A stretch of 64,000 nucleotides of DNA from Glandiceps talaboti (taxonomy: Eukaryota; Hemichordata; Enteropneusta; Spengelidae). The DNA lies in contig NC_135552.1 of the NCBI RefSeq assembly GCF_964340395.1, positions 28,386,181 through 28,450,180 on the forward strand, in the 5' to 3' direction. Within the stretch, counting starts at the first letter, position 1. Each line of letters opens with the position of its first letter. The notes beneath the pieces were generated by a model. The model saw nothing but the letters and a program-made list of their open reading frames with translations. It did not search any database and had not been told where the DNA came from. Below are positions 54,948 to 64,000 of the stretch, in pieces. The translations under genes were made by a program, and so were the position numbers.

Positions 54948-56506
54948 AGCTCTCTACCAGAAGTGTTGATATTATTCGAAATCTGACACCATGACATAAT
55001 TTATTAGTTACCAATAAATTTGATCGGAAAACGCCATCATAGGGGCTGCAACCATGCCCGTTTGCGTATGCTCTACTACCGCTAATATGCTGTGTCAGCC
55101 CAAATTTGATTCTAAATTTTTATATATGCATGTTGACCACTGTCTGTTCTTGAACTTTACCACATTTACAAACAATATCATTTTTAAAACATTGAGTTCA
55201 GAGATTCTGTGGATGATGAATGCGAAGAACCAACATCAACCGTTGTTGGACTTTCCAAGTGAGTGATATGCATGTGCTAGTTTAAATTTGTTCATCCTGG
55301 AAGATTTAAATGAATGATTTATGATTATCGATAATGATATGATTAATGAATGTCTTCTGATATTTACAGTCCAGCATACAAGACAGATTTAAAGGTCTTT
55401 CGCTCTATATTAATGATCTAATTTCATTTTCGCTTCAGTAGGAAAAAACAAATTAATTTAACTGGTAGAGACGTAAGTTTGACATTTGAAAATGTCCTTC
55501 CTGACGTCATAAATCCATCGTCCAGAACTAATGAGAACTTTTAGTCCATAACAAATCATGCTACTTTGAGCGTACACATGTACAGCTTTATAGTCTGTCA
55601 GTAAGTGTATCACGTGATGGTTGTAGTTATAATGTTTAACATGTTGTGTACTCTAATTATGCAATACATATAGCTGGTGATCACGACGTCCATTTCAACA
55701 TATTACGTTTTACTTCCCTTGCATAAAGTGACCGATCAGACAAACCCCAAATCAACTTGTGTGTGTGTGTGTTTTTTTGTAACCGGAGATTATTGAGCGA
55801 GAAATTGACACTTTTCAAATAGTGTAATGCTTGATCAAACAAAAATCGATTAAACGAACACACTTACTCTGTATGTTATAATGCTGCATTCAAATTATGG
55901 AAGTGCTCATTATGTACAGTATAAATAACTGCCTAATGGAAGTCATTTTAATTTCAATTTGTCCTGCCCAACATTGTTTTACGTGTTCAGAAGCTCATAA
56001 TTAACCTTTAAATATTCCTAGATGTCCCATAAATCTATTTCTATGGAATTTTATCGGTGTTCAAATGGCCCAAAGCCATAATGATGCAACACACGAAACA
56101 AGTGTATCACCAAGTGTTCATTGTTGTGTTCCTTCTTGTGTGACGTATATATCTTAGGTACCTTTTCTTATGAGATCTTTAATTTAATAAGTCACTATGA
56201 TTCTCATTAATTAGTATGTATGATGCGTTTATCAAAAGGAAAAAATAGATACTGAAAGTAAGAAAGTAATACAATACTGTTTCATGGTTTCATTTCTTAT
56301 AACATTGTAATCCAGTATATAAGAAAGACACGACAGCCTATTACGGTGAAATCAATAACTATCCAGTATTGCTGTGCTACAATCAAGCAGGAGATCTGTA
56401 TTGGTTTGAGAGGGATTTTTCTCATGTTGAAGCCATAACCTAAATGTAGTATATTTCTTGTTATATTATTTATTAATCACACTAATGAAAATATATTTTT
56501 ACACTA
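54948..56506. other. Intergenic, nothing recognised
   Basis: AT-rich. A 70-codon plus-strand frame at 55054 runs past a possible donor (CCAA|GTGAGTG), but nothing is recognised in it. Confidence 0.45.
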
Positions 56507-56688
56507 TCATACTGGCTAGCCCTAACCCTACACTATCATACTGGCTAACCCTAACCCTACACTATCATACTGGCTAACCCTAACCCTACACTATCATACT
56601 GGCTAACCCTACACTATCATACTGGCTAACCCTAACCCTACACTATCATACTTGCTAACCCTACACTATCATACTGGCTACATGATTG
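56507..56688. repeat. Minisatellite with telomere-like CCCTAA
   Basis: About seven units on ACACTATCATACTGGCTA followed by ACCCTAACCCT or the shorter ACCCT. Long units contain two CCCTAA-type repeats in register with the TTAGGG animal telomere. Confidence 0.92.
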
Positions 56689-58283
56689 TATTGTTGATAC
56701 GTAACACACTTGAAATGGGCTGTATGATGCTTCTCACCCACTAAACATCTGAAAGACTTCCCATTTTTGCAGTTTCATTTCAAATTTGATTTTGGAACAA
56801 AATTTCAATTTCGACACCATATTTTTGCAATTTTCATAAGTGTTCGATGGCCATGTATAACGGACCACTTTGCTTGGACTGTTTAAAGATCTCGACGGCC
56901 ATAACATCGTGGTTCACTTTTGTGACCAATACATGTGGTAGTTACAATTCATTAAAATGTGTAAAAGCTGTGAGTACGGAAATGGAGTGAAGAATTGAAC
57001 AAACGCGCAGCTATAGACCAAAACAGGTGTAGTAAATACAATAGTCATTGGAAGTAAATTAAGAAGTGAATTAAACACTACTTTGTAACGTGTGGTTGAA
57101 CCTTAAGTCACAGTCTTCTAGACTTACAGCATTATTAATCACATATAGATTTGAAGGTTTATTTTGTTATCCACGGTTGATTTATACACCAACCATAGAT
57201 TTGCAATTCAATCCATCCACTTTAACCCTTGCTGTAATGTTAGTATTATGTACAAGATCTTGTCACCTGAGGCTTAACCTGGTACGTTGTATGAGGGCAT
57301 GTTTTCTCAAAGGCTGTGATGTCAGAAACAAGTCATTTAGTCCACTGTCTGCTTTCCGTCAACAATTATACATTTTATGCGTCAGCATTTTCACATAGTG
57401 TATAAACCGGTACAATTGCTCGTATCATAGCAGTTCAAATACCGTCTATACCGCTATACATATCTATGCATACACCAGGGCTTACATACTATTCAATAAA
57501 GCCTATTCAACACCATTGCAAACAATAATGTTTTGAAGCCTGGAGCTATAGAATGAGATTCTGTTGACTAGAATTGTTAAGGTTTTATCTAATACTAAAG
57601 TTTGCGAACATTTCTCAAAGTTTTCAATGCTGACACTGGACGACTGAATAACAGTATGTTTTAGTGTTACAAGCTGTGGGCTAGTTATACATCTATTTGC
57701 ATATTATACCACTGACATCAATTGTCAGCCGAACCCTAAAACTGACGAGTATGCAATAACTGAGTTTGCACTGTTGGCACTCAATTGCTCTAACAAGTAT
57801 TGAAAGCCATTCAGTGTTGAAAAATATTAAGAAACCCATTATCTGAGATAAAGAAAGCTCAAATTTATCAAGAAACAACATGTGGTCATATTATGTCTTA
57901 CAGCTAAACGAAATGAAATGGTTAACGTAAATGAGAATTGGAATGATACAATATAATACGAATGTATTGGGGATTGATTACAACCAAATGTTTGGTACAC
58001 ACTTCATTCTATAGCCTTTTTAATTGCTATTGCCTTTTTATTGTTTTGACCGAAAGTGTTGAGAATCATTTGTTTAGAATTCATGTAAGGATTGTTATAT
58101 CACTAAATATTTCAGGTAAAGTGGTATCTCCTTTATGATTGACATCTCCAAGTTTATCTGTCAACTCCACGAAGTACACTTTTGATTTGTAGGTGGTTTG
58201 GATTGAGACTTTAGGACAATCAATACTTGATGGAAAAGAAATAATCAAATAATACAAAGAGTCTCAGATATCCTTAACACCCC
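56689..58283. other. Intergenic, nothing recognised
   Basis: No repeat or gene stands out. A 102-codon plus-strand frame at 57090-57398 has no recognisable domain. Confidence 0.45.
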
Positions 58284-58402
58284 CCCACACACACACATAC
58301 ATACATACATACATACATACATACATACATACATACATACATACATACATACATACACACACACATACACACACATACGCTCACACACATACATACACAC
58401 AC
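58284..58402. repeat. (CATA)n and (CA)n microsatellite
   Basis: C-run, CA units, about 14 CATA units, then mixed CA/CATA. Confidence 0.96.
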
Positions 58403-58899
58403 ATTTATACAATTAAATGACATACATTCATGATATAAAGATTGTGGAGTGTGCTTACTTACAAGTTTATGTGGTTAGATTTGATCAGTTGGGACTGTGT
58501 ATTTCATTTGTGGGAGCTGTAATGATTAATAATATATTTAGTTTGCTTTATCATGTTCAACTTAGTGCTAATTTCTATGTACTTGACCTATCGACAAATA
58601 TAATCAAATCCTTCACATTCAAACTTCAAACCATCATTTTTATTGCCGTCATTTAGTTCATATATATTAGTATATAAATACCAATATTAAATATTGGGTT
58701 CAAAATGTCAAAGGTAAAGAGAGTTATTGCATTACTGACTACTATACAGTAAAAAATAATCAAATCTATATGCTACTTGTACAATGATATCAAATATCAC
58801 AGTTGAACTTGATTAGTCAGATTCCATGATAATGGTTTTATAGTACCTATAAATGCCTACCTTGTGAACTTTCTGTGCATTGCTACGGCCTATCGATTA

Positions 58900-59128
58900 T
58901 ACAGCACATTTCAGCTCACCGTTGTACGGCACTGTTTGATACAACCACGCCGAAACCGATAAGAAACTAAACATGTTACAATATAAGATAGCAAGCTGAA
59001 TGAATACAATTTGTTACTACATTTTGTCGAAATGAAATTATCTAACGAGTCACCATGAAACTGCACATGCTACGCTTTAGAATAGCAAGCTTGAACGAAT
59101 ACAGTTTCTTTCAACATTTTGTCTAAAT
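58900..59128 (+). mobile_element. Partial copy of the TACAGC inverted-repeat family
   Basis: Starts TACAGCACATTTCAGCTCAC and contains CTGTTTGATACAACCACGCC and GAAACC. Two successive versions of an AGAATAGCAAGC / ACATTTTGTC segment follow, that is, an arm with an internal duplication. The opposite arm is missing, replaced by a TG/ATGC microsatellite. Confidence 0.6.
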
Positions 59129-59129
59129 G

Positions 59130-59241
59130 AATGTATGTATGTATGTGTGTGTGTGTGTGTGTGCGTGTGTGTGTGTGTGCGTGCGTGCATGCATGCATGC
59201 ATGTATGCATGCATGCATGTATGTATGTATGTATGTATGTA

Positions 59242-59280
<39 letters not shown>
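59130..59280. repeat. TATG, TG and GCAT microsatellites
   Basis: Alternating TATG, TG and GCATGCAT runs, then (GT)n ending near 59278. A G-rich stretch of about 80 bases follows. Confidence 0.95.
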
Positions 59281-59282
<2 letters not shown>

Positions 59283-59359
59283 TGGGATGGGGTGGGGTTA
59301 AGGATTTTTTTGGGGTGGCGTGGCGTGGTATTGGGGTAAGGGGTGTTTGGGGAGGGTAT

Positions 59360-61687
59360 GTGTGTACATATTTTCTAAATGTAAAGTTCATTATAACATG
59401 TGACGTGCAGCTCACAGGCTGAACTTATACAACACATTGATGAAGAAGTGAACATGGCATGTCTAAAATAGATTGGTTCAACAGTTTCAACTAATTGACA
59501 ATATGCATCGATAGGCATACATGTACTAACAAATATTTGTGCTAAGTGTACCGTGAATTCGCTTGTCATACTGGAGCCTGGGATGCCGATAAGATGATTA
59601 ATATGGCTGGCTCCAGTTTCTTATAATAGACACAACAGGTGGTTGAGTAGCATTAGACAACACGTGTGTGTTAATTAAACCTGTATAGTTCAATTATTGA
59701 AGCCTACTTATGATAATGTAACACATTGAAGTCTTCACCATGCATATCAAGTGACACCCAAAATTAGTTACCTGATACGATTCACATCTATTTCGAGCGA
59801 ATGTGAACGCAGAAGTAGACCATTAAATATCCACTTCAAGCACCGTGAGACAGGTCTACATTTACAGTTGTTGAAATAACACGCATCATTTGAAGTATAT
59901 GTTAGTTATGGTTCACGTCATCAGTTGAATTGACTCTCTATCATTGGGATTTGAAGATTTACTTGGAATATACATTCACTCAATCAAAATTACTGTAATG
60001 GACACAGCTATGGTCATCTTTCCACACTCAATCGTCGTAGTAGTATACTGGAATTCTTTCTTTTAATGCAATTATCTATTCATTGCTTACCAATTTCAAC
60101 CTTCAAAGCTATTTTTTTCTTGTCACTTAAGTTATATGTCGTAATGTTAAGGTCACGTGTTGTTTGTGACATTTTGTCAAGACTCATTTTTACCTATTTT
60201 AATGGGGATAATGCTCGGGTAATCTTGATACTAATAGCTGGCATCGAAGGACGTTGTCATTGTACCGTGATGAATTTGATCTCGAGTCCGTGAATAAAAT
60301 ACACACTCAATTACCGTGTCTCACAGGTTTGGATTTCTTTTCTTTTCTTCTCTTTTTTAAAAAACATTTTTGGCGGTCAAGGATATTTAAACTTACCAAC
60401 AGAGTAGTTGTGAAAATAAACAAAAACTGAATAGTACAAATAAGAACGACCAGTGTTGTGATAGTGATTGTGTCATAATGATTGTGTTTTGATATTTTAG
60501 TGACCACTGTCTTTCATTTCTCCGTTTCATCATAGACCCTACACGAAAGTGGGGTATAAATAGACCTCATGTGAAATATTATGAATTTGAAATGTCAAGT
60601 GGTATCAACTTAGCCTTGCCAAAAACGCAGTTCAACAACACTTCACCTAAAATCTATAACATCGTCGGTGCATTCGCCTTGATGTATCACAATTCCTCCC
60701 TTGCGTAGATGTTCATCTGTCGTGATCTCGGAATCACCCTTAGGCTGCCAAGACAATTCATTTATCCCCGTCACAGTCTGATTTAACCTTCGTAATAGGC
60801 ATTTTTGTAAAGCAAATAATGCATCGGCTGTTAACATTCAAAACCATTTAAGGAATTTGAAAGACGTCTAAGCATGTTGGTGAACATCTGAAAACAAGGA
60901 CACGACCGGCCTTTTTCTTTTGAAATTTCCAACACAATCAGTGTAGTGATTGATGTGTCTAGGGGGGTGGCAATGTATAAGAAGGTACGAACTCTGCCCA
61001 TATTAATGACAACATTAGACCTGGTTGAATGGCTGTAAATGTACTAGGTGTGAAAATGATGGACGAGAATAATGTTTTCAAGTACTTAATACCCCTTGAT
61101 CTTTCCTTTTAGAGGGTACCAACAAAAACTTTTTCAAATTTCTTTTTCTAGAAAGGTCGAGATTAAGTAAAATGTTTGTTTCTGTAAATTCTTTCCAACC
61201 AACAAATATTTGAATCTCACATTACGTTTGTAAGGTCTGGTAGGTTATTGTTGTGTGTTGTAGTTGTTCACTTTCCTGTACTCGTTATTATGTACGTATC
61301 TGCTAGCATTGTGTTTAAATTATGGTTACAATGTGTTCCAATGGTCTCAATTACCATATTAATATGTTATGCAATCTTTCAGTAGCCTAGGGGGTCACAC
61401 TAGTAACGTCAACCCCATCGATATCGTCCCTTATGAAACAATAAACAATGTACATTAAGCACAGACAAGGAATTATTTTATTAATTAACACATCAGAAAC
61501 AAAAAACAATATGATACAACTCTCTCAACAAATCTTTGACAACGAAAACAGCGAACAGCAATAAAGGAGACACCAGTCACGATGTATGACTGTAATTCTT
61601 ATTAAAATAATAAAATGAGATACTAGTACCATCTTTGCATATACAATGTCGTCTGTCATTTATATTAATAGTCGCATGCTCGTAAAC
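59360..61687. other. Intergenic; one exon-like segment
   Basis: No recognised gene. The best candidate is minus strand 60647-60827, listed separately. The rest is AT-rich. Confidence 0.45.
60647..60827 (-). other. Exon-like open segment, minus strand
   Basis: 181 bases between acceptor GTTAACAG and donor TTTTAG|GTGAAG. The continuous frame includes DALFALQKCLLRRLNQTVTG and INELSWQPKGDSEITTDEHL, with a mixed composition typical of coding sequence. Family not recognised and no partner exon found. Confidence 0.25.
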
Positions 61688-61872
61688 AAACAAAACAAAC
61701 AAACAAACAAACAAACAAACAAACAGACTGACTGACTGACTGACACATACACGCGCATACATACATACATACATACATACATACATACATACATACATAC
61801 ATACATACATACATACATACATACATACATACATACATACATGCTAGCCCCCCCCCCCCCCACACACACACA
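61688..61872. repeat. CAAA, CTGA, CATA and C-run compound repeat
   Basis: CAAA units, GACT units near 61728-61743, about 22 CATA units, then a run of C and CA. Confidence 0.97.
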
Positions 61873-62296
61873 AGTCGGTACATTTGAAGTCAACAGCTTT
61901 AATCAACCCAATACAGTAACTGCCATTGTTACTATTTTTATACCACAGGACTAACAAACCAGTTACAACTTCTCCACTGGAGTGTGTCGTCGAAGACCAG
62001 AGATAAAGTATTGTCCCAATCCTCGAAGTCTGGCTTTTATACTGTAATAAACAGTTACTGGATTGTTCCTTGGGTGGTGCGATCAGTCTGAAGCATTTGT
62101 GACATCAACCGAAGTGGTTCGACATGTAAGTTTCCCTTTACTTTACTTCATTTGACCCTATAGACATTTACGTCTACAAACACGAGTGTGACATTTTATT
62201 GAATCAACAATGTACACGTACATAAACAGTAGTAATATAAACTCTGCTGGCTTACTGCAGATTGGTTACACCAAACCCCAAGTATCGTCTCTTAGT

Positions 62297-62302
<6 letters not shown>

Positions 62303-62362
<60 letters not shown>

Positions 62363-62476
62363 TATATGTCTGTGTGTGTATGTGTATGTGTGTGTATGTG
62401 TATGTATGTATGTATGTATGTATGTATGTATGTATGTTTGTTTGTGTGTGTATGTATGTATGTATGTATGTATGTA

Positions 62477-62552
<76 letters not shown>
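62303..62552. repeat. GT and TATG compound microsatellite
   Basis: (GT)n, mixed TGTA/TG, TATG runs, then about 36 GT units. Frames on both strands are artefacts. Confidence 0.97.
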
Positions 62553-62556
<4 letters not shown>

Positions 62557-63829
62557 CAAAGAGAAGTTAATACCATTCGAACCCTGTGACTGGAATTTCA
62601 CGACTAATGTGTCATGACGGTGACATCTTGTAGACAGATACATTCCATACCTAGTACCTGTATACGATACCAATGTTGACGATCAACAAATTTCTATATC
62701 TGACATGCACATGATACTTCACATTGGCCAAAGTAAATTTGATTGAAATAAGTCGAACATATTTGTGATTCTGTCAAAGTTACGTTATTATAGTGTTCAT
62801 GGCGTGTATTCTATCGATGTGGTCCAGTGGGGGAGATATGTATTTACAGGGTACCTGTACGAGTGAAAACGCACGTTTAGGTAGACATGGTTGGTTGGGC
62901 GAACTATGGATAAGCTTATCCACTCTTCTTTTGTTCAGTGATGCGAATACAATTTTTTGTCCTGTTTCGTCAATAAATACTGTTGATCACCTGAGAGTCT
63001 TTGCGCTGGGCGTGCGTGCGTGTTGGGAATTTGTTACCATGATCCGAATGAAGGCATGTGCACTGCTATGTCAACGCTGCAGTTTTTATTCATATTTGCG
63101 ACATCAACTGTGAAACTTTCTCGTCGAATTTGATTGGTTACCAAAACTGTGAAATAACTAAAGGCAACGAGTAGTGACAACAAATACCATAACACCTCGA
63201 TATTTCAAACAATGCTGTTTCATTTACATAAAAAACCTCTGCTCTTCAAACTTACCACATGTAATTATTTATAATATGCGTGTAGATAATGTGTCGTCAT
63301 GGTAACGTTTGCAGTATGTGCACCATCGTACCTCCAGCTGGCGATATACTAGCCGTAAACTCTAGTGAGAAGACTAGAAAAATATGACATCAAACGGCTG
63401 TGTTTTTAATACACAGATAGTGGGAACAATATGACAAATATGTGTTTTTAATAGACAGATACAAACTTCTGTCTTTATCATTTGAATGACATTAATGTTT
63501 GATATTTTGAATTGTATAAAATTACATATCAGGGATGTTGTTTATATCGTTTATCAAGGACATTAATACCCACTGTCTAGTTTTTAATGCTACCCTGTAG
63601 TGTTTGTAATTTCTGTAGGCAGTAATTGAACATTACATCCATATACCATACAGGGTACATCTTTATAATATTTTAAGTGTTGTAAATTATAGTTGAAACC
63701 ATTATTTCTTGTTATACAATCTATTTCAAGGTCACAAGATCACATTGAATTTTTGGCTATATTAAGCCATGATTTAAACCAACTGCCAATGTTTTTGACG
63801 TCTGCATTAGATGGCCACATGGAGACACT
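62553..63829. other. Intergenic, nothing recognised
   Basis: A 106-codon plus-strand frame at 62793-63113 has no recognisable domain and looks accidental. No other feature. Confidence 0.45.
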
Positions 63830-63835
63830 TAGAAC

Positions 63836-64000
63836 TGATTTCATTTAGACAAAATGTCGCTAGAAACTAGTTCAATATATTGCTATCTTAACGTGTAGCA
63901 TGTACAGTTTCTTATTGCTTTCTGTGTGGTTGTATCAAACAGAGCCACTGAATGGTTTCTGCGTGGTTGTATCAAACAGATCCACTGAATGTTTTCTGCG
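63836..64000 (-). mobile_element. Copy of the TACAGC inverted-repeat family, cut by window end
   Basis: Contains ATTTAGACAAAATGTCGCTA, TTGCTATCTTAACGTGTAGC, GTTTCTTATTG and GTGGTTGTATCAAACAG. This is an arm in the opposite orientation to 58900-59128 and matches the right arm of 53214-53608. The last 60 bases hold two tandem copies of the terminal part. Confidence 0.65.

Noticed and set aside
57090-57398. A 102-codon plus-strand frame
   Set aside because: The residue mix looks random, with no splice signals, repeats or family resemblance.
62793-63113. A 106-codon plus-strand frame
   Set aside because: No recognisable domain or promoter context; consistent with a chance frame.

Overview
The window is nuclear genomic DNA from an invertebrate animal. 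It is AT-rich and very rich in micro- and minisatellites, with GT-AG introns, a eukaryotic tRNA gene and a tRNA-derived SINE. Nothing in it is bacterial or viral. The species cannot be named from the sequence. The one well-supported protein-coding gene matches the ABCG half-transporter White of insects and other invertebrates, so a marine-type bilaterian is plausible, but that is inference.

Layout. (1) Bases 1-24,585, minus strand: sixteen coding exons of a white-like ABCG gene, 5' to 3' from right to left. They encode 587 residues, from the start methionine through the ATPase domain and most of the membrane domain. The last exon or exons (about 100 residues) lie beyond base 1. Every junction is GT-AG and the phases agree from exon to exon. 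The introns hold most of the ordered repeats: a 31-bp minisatellite of about 2.1 kb with a CTGT-rich tract of about 0.8 kb in one intron, and three further minisatellites. They also carry a SINE and two inverted copies of a MITE-like element, one of which splits a minisatellite. (2) 24.6-25.3 kb: upstream region of white, then a divergent tRNA-Asn(GUU) gene with a Pol III terminator. (3) 25.3-64 kb: no confidently recognised protein gene. This part holds simple repeats, minisatellites (one with telomere-like CCCTAA), a 417-bp Harbinger-like MITE, a family of TA-flanked inverted-repeat elements, and a dispersed repeat family also seen in white intron 2. A 12-base motif recurs in both orientations from 29.8 to 37.1 kb. 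Two TATA-plus-splice-donor sites and a few isolated exon-like segments are recorded at low confidence.

I did not find a new gene system. The most interesting material is structural: inverted MITE copies inside one transcription unit, compact palindromes that look like transposon ends joined together, the dispersed 12-mer, and minisatellites with ordered unit variants.
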